Source: Amazonocrinis nigriterrae CENA67 (GTDB lineage Bacteria; Cyanobacteriota; Cyanobacteriia; Cyanobacteriales; Nostocaceae). From it: DNA of 64,000 nt. The stretch's first letter is position 1. The number at the start of each line of letters is the position of its first letter. Below the pieces are notes generated by a model. It had not been told where the DNA came from. It searched no databases and was given only the letters and a program-made list of their open reading frames with translations. Position numbers and translations under genes: made by a program. Shown here piece after piece: positions 1 through 7,828 of this stretch. Location: assembly GCF_016056305.1 (NCBI RefSeq), contig NZ_JAECZC010000007.1, positions 129,805 through 193,804 on the forward strand. The letters run 5' to 3'.

Positions 1-139
1 TACGCTCCTGAAAAAAGTATTGCCGCACTGTGTACAAACCTACGTTATACAGGTTCTTGCTCAGTCGGCACAACTCGCGCAAAGCAACAAATTCAGTCTT
101 ATTCAGTTCTCTGATTTGGTTCTTTTGCGTCAGGTACAT
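1..139 (-). CDS. TnpB/OrfB-type (IS200/IS605 family) RNA-guided endonuclease, N-terminus only
   Basis: The reverse strand from an ATG at 139 encodes an open reading frame beginning MYLTQKNQIRELNKTEF and continuing to the window edge without a stop. This opening matches the N-terminal part of TnpB/OrfB proteins of the IS1341/IS605 group, which in working elements are RNA-guided nucleases. Only about 46 residues are inside the window, so neither the RuvC-like catalytic residues nor the right end and guide RNA can be judged. No tnpA is visible on the upstream side, as in many stand-alone tnpB elements. A 9-bp-stem hairpin (145-178) lies just upstream of the start and could be part of the left end. 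Confidence 0.75.
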   Translation of the reverse strand, partial: MYLTQKNQIRELNKTEFVALRELCRLSKNLYNVGLYTVRQYFFQER

Positions 140-144
140 AATTT

Positions 145-178
145 ATTTTCGCTATAGTTGATATTGTACAGCGAAAAT
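145..178. repeat. Inverted repeat upstream of the tnpB start
   Basis: The arms ATTTTCGCT (145-153) and AGCGAAAAT (170-178) are perfectly complementary around a 16-nt loop. The position immediately upstream of the tnpB-like start fits a subterminal hairpin of an IS200/IS605-type left end, but it could also be an operator. The cleavage site and the element boundary cannot be fixed. Confidence 0.5.
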
Positions 179-320
179 CTGATTTAATCAATACAGGGAC
201 ACAGCAGACTAAAGTCTGCCGAGTCGCTTTTCCTCCCTTGGCTAAAGCCACGCTCGTTCCAAGCTCCCGTGAGATTTTTTATGAATAATTACGGAAAAGC
301 TAGCTTGATAAAAATTAAAA

Positions 321-953
321 ATGGTAAACAAAAAGCAGGTTTTGCAATGGTTACAGGCATTTGCAACGGAAATAGAGCAAAATAAAGAATATTTAACAGA
401 ATTAGATGCAGCGATTGGTGATGCTGACCACGGCATTAATATGGATCGTGGTTTCAAAAAGGTAATCAGTCAATTAACTACTGTTGCAGATCAAGATATT
501 GGTAGTATTTTGAAAACTGTAAGCATGACGCTAATTACCAGTGTTGGCGGTGCTAGTGGGCCTTTGTATGGCACTCTATTTCTTAGAGCCAGTACAGTAG
601 CGACTGGTAAGCACGAACTGAATGCACAGGAATTGGGGGAATTGTTGCAAGCAGGTTTAGATGGTGTGCTGCAACGTGGTAGAGCTAAATTAGGAGACAA
701 AACAATGGTAGATGTGCTGTCTCCTGCTGTGGTGGCTTTTGGACAAGCCTTAGCTGAAAATATGGATACGTTGGCAGCTATGCAACAGGCTGTAGCAGCA
801 GCAAAAAAGGGGTTGCAGGATACTACCCCAATGTTGGCAAAGAAAGGACGAGCTAGTTACCTAGGGGAACGGAGTGTAGGACACCAAGACCCAGGCGCTA
901 CTTCGTCTTATTTAATGTTGAAGAGTTTATTGGAAACTTTGGAAAAGGGATAG
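321..953 (+). CDS. dhaL: Dihydroxyacetone kinase, ADP-binding subunit DhaL
   Basis: This 210-residue protein matches the DhaL domain that holds ADP/ATP and two Mg ions during dihydroxyacetone phosphorylation. The metal-binding signature is seen at residues 28-38 ([12 protein letters not shown]; Asp29, Asp34 and Asp36 are the ligands expected for the family), followed by NMDRGF. The C-terminal [11 protein letters not shown] segment is also typical. Length matches stand-alone DhaL. The substrate-binding partner DhaK is not in the window. It could lie further left, beyond the tnpB-like gene, which would then have split a dhaK-dhaL operon. No strong Shine-Dalgarno is visible before the ATG at 321. 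Identity is confident; the phosphodonor (ATP or PTS) cannot be told. Confidence 0.9.
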   Translation: MVNKKQVLQWLQAFATEIEQNKEYLTELDAAIGDADHGINMDRGFKKVISQLTTVADQDIGSILKTVSMTLITSVGGASGPLYGTLFLRASTVATGKHELNAQELGELLQAGLDGVLQRGRAKLGDKTMVDVLSPAVVAFGQALAENMDTLAAMQQAVAAAKKGLQDTTPMLAKKGRASYLGERSVGHQDPGATSSYLMLKSLLETLEKG

Positions 954-956
954 TGC

Positions 957-1188
957 GGGAATTGGGAATTGGGAATTGGGAATTGGTAATTGGGAATTGG
1001 TAATTGGGAGCAAATGACAAATGACAACTGACTCCTAACTCCTAACTCCTAACTCCTAACTCCTAACTCCTAACTCCTAACTCCTAACTCCTAACTCCTA
1101 ACTCCTAACTCCTAACTCCTAACTCCTAACTCCTAACTCCTAACTCCTAACTCCTAACTCCTAACTCCCAACTCCCAACTCCTAACTC
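957..1188. repeat. Heptamer short tandem repeat arrays (STRR)
   Basis: Two arrays lie back to back. The first (about 957-1010) is built on the 7-mer GGAATTG with GGTAATT variants. The second (about 1031-1188) has roughly 22 copies of ACTCCTA, the last few drifting to ACTCCCA. Such heptamer arrays are well known in Nostoc and relatives. The array runs directly into the TGA stop of the minus-strand nitrilase gene (1187-1189), leaving no spacer. There is no spacer diversity, so it is not CRISPR. Confidence 0.95.
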
Positions 1189-2002
1189 AACTAAATACTC
1201 TGTGTTGCAGAGAGGGCATTTGACGACGAACTTGTTCTAAGCGCGAAGGGTTGATTTCTGCGATCGCAATTCCCGGTTTTTCACCAGCATCAGCTAAAAT
1301 TACTCCCCAAGGGTCAATAATGACGGCGTGTCCGTGGGTGAGACGGCGACCGTAGTTGTTGCCGGTTTGAGCAGGAGCAATTACATAGGCAGTATTTTCA
1401 ATGGCTCTTGCTTGTAACAATAGTTGCCAGTGGTCTTTACCAGTAAAAGCCGTGAACGCAGCAGGTACAAAGATGATATCGGCTCCTTTGTCTGAGAGAT
1501 GGCGGTACAGTTCGGGGAAGCGGACATCATAACAAATAGAAAGTCCTATATTCCCGTGATTTTCCGAAAAATGCACCGGGGGTAATTGCTTACCAGCCAC
1601 AACAGTACTAGATTCTCGATATGTATTGCCGTCAGGAACATTGACATCAAACAGGTGGACTTTATAGTAGCGGGCGAGTTCTTCACCGTTGGGGTTGATG
1701 AGTACTGTAGTGTTATAGACTTTACCTGTATTTTCTACTGGAACTGGAAAGCTCCCGCCCAAGATAGTAATTTGGAAGCGTTGAGCCATTTTTTTGAGAA
1801 ATGTTTGAGTTTCACTGGCGATCGCTTCTGCTTGACTCAGTTTATCTTTTTCTTCTCCCATAAAAGAAAAGTTTTCCGGCAAACCGACCAATTCAGCACC
1901 TTGACGTACAGCAAGATCAATTAATTCTTCTGCCTGTGCCAAATTTTTATGTAGGTTGGGCACACTGGTCATTTGAATAGCGGCTGCTAAATAAGACTTC
2001 AT
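1187..2002 (-). CDS. Carbon-nitrogen hydrolase (nitrilase superfamily, Nit1/Nit2-like amidase)
   Basis: The protein has 271 residues when started at the ATG at 2002 (MKSYLAAAIQMTS). An upstream in-frame start at 2056 adds 18 residues that do not resemble the family. The catalytic triad is visible: Glu43 (LPENFSF), Lys114 (YYKVHLFDV) and Cys157 (SICYDVRFPELYR). The overall pattern is closest to the cytosolic Nit branch that hydrolyses deaminated glutathione or omega-amides; the exact substrate is inferred. Its stop codon abuts a long heptamer repeat array, so transcripts from this gene probably read into the array. No operon partner is visible. Confidence 0.9.
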   Translation of the reverse strand: MKSYLAAAIQMTSVPNLHKNLAQAEELIDLAVRQGAELVGLPENFSFMGEEKDKLSQAEAIASETQTFLKKMAQRFQITILGGSFPVPVENTGKVYNTTVLINPNGEELARYYKVHLFDVNVPDGNTYRESSTVVAGKQLPPVHFSENHGNIGLSICYDVRFPELYRHLSDKGADIIFVPAAFTAFTGKDHWQLLLQARAIENTAYVIAPAQTGNNYGRRLTHGHAVIIDPWGVILADAGEKPGIAIAEINPSRLEQVRRQMPSLQHRVFS

Positions 2003-2090
2003 AGATTCAACAAAAAACTGTGGATTTTTGCAAGATAGATTTTCAAATATACCCAAAAGAGTGCTGGGTGCAGTCCTGAGTGCTGAGTGC

Positions 2091-2203
2091 TGTAGACGCT
2101 TCTGCGGCTTCCCGCAGGGTGGAGCCAGTGCGTTGCGGGGGTTCCCCCCGTTGAAGTATCTGGCGTTGCTGAGTTAGTTGTCAGTTGTCAGTTGTCAGTT
2201 GTT
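2091..2203. repeat. Dispersed palindromic repeat plus GTTGTCA heptamers
   Basis: A compact palindromic repeat (core GGAGCCAGTGCGTTGCGG from 2121, then a G-run/C-run hairpin and TCTGGCGTTGC) is followed by three to four GTTGTCA heptamers (2173-2203). The same palindromic unit recurs at about 27108-27156 with the same stem plan but some base changes, showing it is a dispersed family. Nothing in it looks coding. Confidence 0.8.
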
Positions 2204-2367
2204 ATTCTTCCCTATCACCCCATCTCCCTCATCTTCCTCATCTTCCTCATCTCCCCATACCCCATACCCAATTCCCTACTCAATCTTCCTACGGGTTGTG
2301 GAAAAGTTACCAAGAGTCTGGTTAGGTTGTTATGAAACCTTAATAAATTTACTCACCTGTTTGTGTT

Positions 2368-2961
2368 GTGGATACCTCCATTCTCATCCAAACCTTTATT
2401 GCGGTATTTGTGCTAGCGGATGCTGTAGGTAATATACCCATAATTTTGGTTTTGACTAAAGGCATGACGCCAGAGGAAAGAAACAAAGTCATAGATAAGG
2501 CTATTATCGTAGCGATCGCAGTGCTGCTGCTATTTGCTTTTGCCGGTCAACTAATTTTAAATTATTTAGAAATCAGTATGGCATCTTTGCGGATAGCTGG
2601 AGGATTGTTGTTGCTGCTAATTTCTTTGCAAATGCTGCGGGGACAACTAGATACGCCAATTATTGAAGAAGGACGCGATGTGGCAATTACGCCGTTGGCT
2701 TTGCCGTTGCTTGCAGGGCCGGGTACGCTGACAACGGTAATGTTATTAATGTCAAAATCGCAAAATCCCCATCTTGGTGTGGTGCTGGGTATTGTAGGGG
2801 CGATGTTTGTCTCTTGGTTAATTTTACGTTTGGCAAATTATATCCAAAATTGGATTGGTGCAGAAGGCGAGGTGATTATCACTCAGCTATTGGGTTTTAT
2901 CTTAGCAGCGCTAGCAGTGGAAATTGGCAGTAACGGCATTCGAGAATTGTTTTTCAAATAA
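2368..2961 (+). CDS. MarC family integral membrane protein
   Basis: This 197-residue, very hydrophobic protein starts at a GTG (2368); no nearer ATG gives the full domain. It opens DTSILIQTFIAVFVLADAVG with the NIPIILVLT segment typical of MarC proteins, and holds the PLALPLLAGPGTL motif characteristic of the family. About six membrane segments can be read, matching the family size of around 200 residues. MarC proteins are inner-membrane proteins whose substrate is not firmly established; an early link to multiple antibiotic resistance was withdrawn. No operon partner is present. Confidence 0.88.
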   Translation: MDTSILIQTFIAVFVLADAVGNIPIILVLTKGMTPEERNKVIDKAIIVAIAVLLLFAFAGQLILNYLEISMASLRIAGGLLLLLISLQMLRGQLDTPIIEEGRDVAITPLALPLLAGPGTLTTVMLLMSKSQNPHLGVVLGIVGAMFVSWLILRLANYIQNWIGAEGEVIITQLLGFILAALAVEIGSNGIRELFFK

Positions 2962-3030
2962 ATTTACTGTGGGGTGCGTTACGGCGTCAAGCCTAACGCA
3001 ACGTCACATAACATAGTGCATTATTGTAAT

Positions 3031-3219
3031 ATGACCAGGGTTTATCTAGAAACAAGTATTTATAATCGTCCCTTTGATGATCAAACACAACCAAAGATAT
3101 TTCTAGAAACACAAGCAGTCATCTTAATTTTACAAATGGTCTAAACCAAAGTAAATGAATTAGTTAGTTCTTCGGTTTTCGACTCTGAAAATAGCCGTAA
3201 TTATTTTGTCGTTAATTAA
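3031..3219 (+). pseudogene. PIN-domain (VapC-like) toxin remnant with in-frame stop
   Basis: From the ATG at 3031 the frame reads MTRVYLETSIYNRPFDD, an opening typical of cyanobacterial PIN-domain proteins (candidate toxin RNases). After 37 codons a TAA (3142-3144) interrupts it. The same frame then continues with NELVSSSVFDSENSRN, the expected next piece of the family, before a second stop at 3217-3219. The rest of the domain is missing. This is a decayed gene rather than a small functional one. The family is recognised from the N-terminal motif only. Confidence 0.65.
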
Positions 3220-3301
3220 TATTAAGTTCGGCTAATTACTTACGATATAGTCGGTTTGCCTGGTAATAGGTAATAGGTAATGGCTGAGAAAAATACAGTT
3301 A

Positions 3302-3479
3302 ATTCCTCTTTTGTCACTTTGGGAGAAGCTCATCGCTGTAAGCCTTTCGGAGCTTTAATTTTCAGTTTTTAGCTACAAACTTCAGTTACTGTTAGAAAAG
3401 AAAGGCTCAAATATCGACTAAATCAAAGTTCCAGAATCTCGCTTCGATTATTGTTTTCCGAGAGTGACAAAAGAGGGAT
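3302..3479. mobile_element. MITE of about 178 bp with ~22-bp terminal inverted repeats
   Basis: ATTCCTCTTTTGTCACT at 3302 is mirrored by AGTGACAAAAGAGGGAT ending at 3479. Over 22 positions about 18 pair. The interior has no ORF. The structure is that of a small non-autonomous element mobilised by an unidentified transposase. No clear target duplication is visible. Confidence 0.6.
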
Positions 3480-3542
3480 AACTCGCTGTACAACTCATAA
3501 TCCTTACTCAAACAGTGATTGATAATCAGCGCTCACCAATGA

Positions 3543-3710
3543 GCTATTATTAGCAAATTATCAACTGAAATTACAGCAATCCCAGAGTTCTTAAAGGTGC
3601 TAGAACTGTCTGGATGTATTGTGATAATAGATGCAATCGGCTGTCAAAAAAATATTGTGAAGTTAATCGCTCAGCAAGATGCATATAAGCTTCTCAGTTT
3701 TAACAACTAA
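3543..3710 (+). pseudogene. ISAs1-family transposase remnant (central DDE region)
   Basis: A 56-codon open stretch contains EITAIPEFLKVLELSGC, IVIIDAIGCQKNIVKL and the IAQQDAYKLL piece. These correspond to the ISAs1 transposase segment around the second catalytic Asp (normally TIDAMGxQ). A TGA directly upstream (3540-3542), the absence of the N-terminus and a TAA at 3708 show it is a fragment. It belongs to the same family as the N-terminal fragment at 62840-63142 but covers a different part of the protein. Confidence 0.65.
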
Positions 3711-3979
3711 AATTTTTTCCTGCTAAAAATAAACTTTTCTGCGGTGAATATGCGGTTAATAGGAGGCAGATCTGGGAATTTATGATCTAAGTTTATATTC
3801 AAATTAGGCTGTGGAAAGATAGATACTAGTTCAATAACTATTTTTAACAGCGTCAGTACAACTACTATGCGCTGTAAAAGTTCCCACGAAATGAAAGAAT
3901 GATTTGTAACTTTATATTCCGATGTCTTTTTTGCCTTTCTAGTCCCATTCAATGAAGTACATCTGTTAAGTTTCCGCAT
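3707..3979 (-). CDS. Hypothetical 90-residue ORF, doubtful
   Basis: An open frame starting at the ATG at 3979 encodes a basic N-terminus, one hydrophobic stretch (LLQRIVVVLTLLKIVIELVS) and a short tail. No Shine-Dalgarno sequence is clear and I recognise no family. It sits in an IS-derived region between the ISAs1 remnant and the STAND gene, so it may be chance coding. Listed only because it is the longest frame here. Confidence 0.2.
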   Translation of the reverse strand: MRKLNRCTSLNGTRKAKKTSEYKVTNHSFISWELLQRIVVVLTLLKIVIELVSIFPQPNLNINLDHKFPDLPPINRIFTAEKFIFSRKKF

Positions 3980-4166
3980 AATGTCTTGCTCAAATCTATA
4001 ATTCCATTCTGGACAATAGGTTGCCTAGAAACAGAAGTAGACAAGAGGCTAAAAATTAGAACTTATGCAGAACTTATGCCAGACTTTGACTGACTTTGTT
4101 AAAGTACTATGAAAATCCCGGTTTTTGATGCAAAATAATTTTTGTTGCTCATAAGTATAGCGATCT

Positions 4167-6374
4167 ATGTCGCAACGCTCACTTCAGGTTGCTACTGCAT
4201 ACCTCACAACAGTCAAATTAGCTTTAAAACCGAAAGGCTATGGAAATCAAAAGGCTCTGGCGGATGCTGTCGGATGTAGTAGAGATACTGTGAGAAAATT
4301 TCTTCGTGGTGATCGCATTGATTATTCTTACTTCGTTGACATTTGTGAGCAGTTAGGATTTGAGTGGCAAGACATCATTCTCAAGGAGCGAGATATTCCT
4401 CATAATCTTCCAAAACCAACCTATAGTACTTTTGTTGGCCGTGAGACGGAGAAGAAGAGGTTATTAGAGTTGCTTTCTTTTGACCACGCAGCTCCTATCA
4501 TTACAGTCGATGGCATTGGGGGCGTTGGTAAAACTGCTTTAGCAATGGAAGTCGCTTACCAGTGCCTCAAAGCTAGCCAGAATAACCTACCGGACACACC
4601 TACATTTGATGCCATCATTTTTACTTCAGCAAAGTTGGAAAGACTTCTTCCTATAGGAATCTTGCCGACATCTCAGCAACAGCGTAATTTAAGCAACATT
4701 TTCCGGGCAATTGCCAACACCTTAAAAGACGACACTATTATTACTGAAGTTGCTCTCCAGGAGCAACTTAACTCTGTACATAAAAGTCTTGCCAAACAGC
4801 GAACGCTACTAATTGTAGACAACTTGGAAACAATAGATGACAAAGAAAGTGTGCTAAGTTTTCTAGTTGATTTACCTCCCACTGTTAAATCTATAATTAC
4901 TACGCGTGAACAAAAGTCTATCTACGTTCATATTCGATTAACTTCGCTCCCAGAGGCTAAGGGTTTACAGTTGATTCAGCAGGAACTAAAGGCAAAAGGA
5001 GACAAAGGGATTTGTCTCACAGAAGACGAACAAATAAAGCTATATAAAGGTACGAACGGCATTCCTATAGTCATTGTTTATGCAATTGGTCGGTTAGCAG
5101 ATAGCAGGACTTTTGAAACAGTATTAAATGATTTACAGTCTGCTGAGGGAGATGTTGCCCATTTTCTATTTACCAAAGATGCCAAAAGCTTACGAGAAAA
5201 ACCCACTCATAAAATTTTGATGGCATTAGCAATTTTTCAAGATGCTCCTGTTCGTGATGCTCTTGCAGCAATTGCGGGGCTACAAACTGAACCTTTCTTT
5301 AAAGTCAATGATTATCTAGAGCATCTACAACAAATTTCTCTAGTAAGCCAAAGGGATGGTCGTTACAGTATACTCTCTCTGACACGTTATTACATCCTAG
5401 CAGAACTTGCTGCTTATCCAAATTGGGAAAAAGAAGCACGAGAACGTTGGGTAGAGTGGTATTTAAACTTTGCAAAGAAAACTGTTGGCGTTGATTGGGG
5501 CCCTACAAAAGATGGATATTTTCAGCTAAAAGAAGAATGGGGAAATCTGATGAACGTGATCGAATGGTGTGCCGCCAAAAAGGATTACAAAAATGTCACA
5601 AACTTCTGGCAATATCTCTATGAGCCTGCTTATATTTATGATTATTGGCGCGAGCGAATTCGTTGGATGGAATGGTTAATCGAAGAGGCCAAATTACGTG
5701 GTGACTGGGTAAGTTTTGTAAAGATAGCAACTAATGTGAGTTGGTCATACATACGGTTTTATTCACGTAAAAATTTGAAAATAGCAAGTGATTTATTAAT
5801 GCGTTCCTGGGAGCTTCGACATCACGTAAATTTGATTGACCAAGATTTTATAGCTCATAATATTGCACAATTATATATCGTCCAAGAAGAATATAGTGAG
5901 GCACGCATTTGGTTAGACAGGCAAGAGGAAATAATTCACCTTGCTGATATGGAAGAGCGTTATCAGATTCGACGATTGACGACAGTTTTATATAGTAGAG
6001 CAGAAATTTTATTCTATGAAAAAAATTATGATAGAGCAAAAATTATGTTCAAACAAGTTAGTCTTCAAGCAAGAGGAATTGACTGGCAGCGTTATAATAA
6101 TTATGCACAAAATTGGTTAGCTGATATTGCAATAATCAAAGGTGAACTTAGCTATGCTGAAGAACTTTTGCAGACAGGTTTAGAGATGGCTGAAAGAAAT
6201 AGTTTCAAAAGGCGAATTTTTTGTTATCAAATTTCTTATGCACGTTTAGACAAAGCAAAAGGCAATTTCAAAGAAGCTTGTAAATGGGCAGAACAAGCAC
6301 TTGATGGTTTTAATCAGCTTGGTATGATAAGAGAAGCAGAAGAGGTTAAATATTTTCTTACTACCATAGTATAG
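4167..6374 (+). CDS. STAND-class NB-ARC ATPase with N-terminal HTH and C-terminal TPR-like repeats
   Basis: This protein has 735 residues. Residues 1-75 form an XRE-like helix-turn-helix (GNQKALADAVGCSRDTVRKF). Residues about 85-370 are an NB-ARC NTPase: FVGRETE box, Walker A GIGGVGKTAL with Lys122 and Thr123, Walker B TLLIVDNLE near 213-220, and a TTRE sensor-like motif. A winged-helix piece follows, and the last ~200 residues are helical repeats (SEARIWLDRQEEI, DRAKIMFKQVSLQARG) of TPR type. STAND proteins act as ligand-triggered oligomerising switches, in bacteria as transcription regulators or as antiphage sensors. No separate effector domain is seen, which favours a regulatory role. It is transcribed toward the glycosyltransferase pair, with a 137-nt gap. 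Confidence 0.85.
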   Translation: MSQRSLQVATAYLTTVKLALKPKGYGNQKALADAVGCSRDTVRKFLRGDRIDYSYFVDICEQLGFEWQDIILKERDIPHNLPKPTYSTFVGRETEKKRLLELLSFDHAAPIITVDGIGGVGKTALAMEVAYQCLKASQNNLPDTPTFDAIIFTSAKLERLLPIGILPTSQQQRNLSNIFRAIANTLKDDTIITEVALQEQLNSVHKSLAKQRTLLIVDNLETIDDKESVLSFLVDLPPTVKSIITTREQKSIYVHIRLTSLPEAKGLQLIQQELKAKGDKGICLTEDEQIKLYKGTNGIPIVIVYAIGRLADSRTFETVLNDLQSAEGDVAHFLFTKDAKSLREKPTHKILMALAIFQDAPVRDALAAIAGLQTEPFFKVNDYLEHLQQISLVSQRDGRYSILSLTRYYILAELAAYPNWEKEARERWVEWYLNFAKKTVGVDWGPTKDGYFQLKEEWGNLMNVIEWCAAKKDYKNVTNFWQYLYEPAYIYDYWRERIRWMEWLIEEAKLRGDWVSFVKIATNVSWSYIRFYSRKNLKIASDLLMRSWELRHHVNLIDQDFIAHNIAQLYIVQEEYSEARIWLDRQEEIIHLADMEERYQIRRLTTVLYSRAEILFYEKNYDRAKIMFKQVSLQARGIDWQRYNNYAQNWLADIAIIKGELSYAEELLQTGLEMAERNSFKRRIFCYQISYARLDKAKGNFKEACKWAEQALDGFNQLGMIREAEEVKYFLTTIV

Positions 6375-6511
6375 GATTCCAGAATTTTATTGATTTTTCC
6401 GAAGGTACATACTTTGAGTAACTTTATAATTCATAATCAAATTTGATAATATATAAAATATATCTGACTACAAGTTTTTTAAGTGCGTTATAAAAATAAT
6501 TTGGGTTCATA

Positions 6512-7828
6512 ATGGATAATTCTATTAATCAAAAAGAAATTGTTAGCAAATCACTTGTGGATAAACAAAGAATTGCAATAATTTCTGATCATGGTGATCC
6601 TTCTACAGAAACTGGTGTGGAAGAGGCAGGTGGTCAAAATGTTTATGTTCGCCAGTTGGGTGAAATGCTGCCGACTTTCGGTTGGTGGGTGGATATATTT
6701 ACCCGCAAGATCAAAAAAGAAGACCCGATGATAGTTCAAAATTCTCCTTACTGCCGAACTATCCGTTTAGTTGCTGGGCCAGAGAAGTTTATTCCTAGGG
6801 ATCAGATTTTTGATTATATGCCTGAATTTGTCTCAGCATTTGAGGCTTTTCGCAAGCAAGAAAACATATATTATCCGATAGTTCATACAAATTATTGGCT
6901 CTCTGCCTGGGTTGGTCTGAAATTAAAAAATCTTACTGACATTAAGCTAGTTCATACCTATCTCTCTTTAGGTACAGTGAAGTATGAAGCTGCTTTAAAG
7001 TACAAAACCCTGACTCAGCTACCGGAAATTGCAGAAACTCGACTGAAAGTTGAGCAGCAGATTCTTGAACAAGCAGATTGTGTAGTTGTAAACAGTCTGC
7101 AAGAGAAAAAAGACCTGCGTAATCTAGTTTCTCAAAAGGGATGTATTAAGCTAATTCCTTTGGGAACAAGTCTTGATCGGTTTCATCCCATACTTCAGTC
7201 AGAGGCTCGAACTAAGTTAGGGTTAAACCTAACTGAACAAATTGTTCTATATGTAGGACGATTTGATCCTCGCAAAGGTATAGAGACAATGGTTCGAGCC
7301 TGCGCTCAGTCTCAAGCTAGATTGACGGGGAACTTAAGATTGGTAATTGTGGGGGGAAGTTGCTCGGATCGTATAGATGAACTAGAACGTAAGCGAATTG
7401 AGCAAACTGTTCAAGAAGTAGGACTTTCCGAAAAAACTTTATTTGTTGGTCGAGTTGACCACCATATATTGCCCTTGTACTATGCTTGTGCAGATGTATG
7501 CCTAATACCCAGTCATTATGAAATGTTTGGTCTAGTTGCTATAGAAGCAATGGCTTGCGGTATCCCAGTTATAGCTTCAGATGTTGGTGGCTTAAAGTAC
7601 ACAGTTGTACATGAGGAAACTGGTTTGTTAATACCTTCCCAGAATATTAAATTATTTGCTGAAGCCATCGACCAGATTCTAGCAAATAAAGTTTGGGCTA
7701 AACAGTTGAGTATCAATGCTTCAAACCGAGTACATAAATACTTCAATCTAACAACAACCGTTGGTCAGTTGAACAGCCTTTACAATGAATTGCTAGCTCA
7801 AAAAGTGGAGCTAACACTGACAACTTAA
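6512..7828 (+). CDS. GT4-family glycosyltransferase, sucrose-phosphate-synthase-like
   Basis: This is a 438-residue GT-B fold protein. The N-terminal segment EEAGGQNVYVRQLGEML is the sugar/nucleotide loop characteristic of sucrose synthase and sucrose-phosphate synthase relatives. HTNYWLSAWVGL is another signature of that branch. The C-terminal donor site shows VGRFDPRKG and the E-x7-E motif (Glu337, Glu345 in EMFGLVAIEAMACG). The stop TAA overlaps the ATG of the downstream fructokinase-like gene, so the two are translationally coupled. This pairing suggests a fructose-containing disaccharide or its phosphate is made or recycled, for example as a compatible solute. The acceptor cannot be read from sequence. 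Confidence 0.85.
   Translation: MDNSINQKEIVSKSLVDKQRIAIISDHGDPSTETGVEEAGGQNVYVRQLGEMLPTFGWWVDIFTRKIKKEDPMIVQNSPYCRTIRLVAGPEKFIPRDQIFDYMPEFVSAFEAFRKQENIYYPIVHTNYWLSAWVGLKLKNLTDIKLVHTYLSLGTVKYEAALKYKTLTQLPEIAETRLKVEQQILEQADCVVVNSLQEKKDLRNLVSQKGCIKLIPLGTSLDRFHPILQSEARTKLGLNLTEQIVLYVGRFDPRKGIETMVRACAQSQARLTGNLRLVIVGGSCSDRIDELERKRIEQTVQEVGLSEKTLFVGRVDHHILPLYYACADVCLIPSHYEMFGLVAIEAMACGIPVIASDVGGLKYTVVHEETGLLIPSQNIKLFAEAIDQILANKVWAKQLSINASNRVHKYFNLTTTVGQLNSLYNELLAQKVELTLTT

Noticed and set aside
1031-1188. Regular repeat array that might be a CRISPR
   Set aside because: The unit is a 7-mer repeated head to tail with no spacers; it is a short tandem repeat array.
2178-2432. 84-codon frame upstream of marC
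   Set aside because: It translates a TCTTCCTCA low-complexity tract and overlaps the GTG-started marC gene in another frame.
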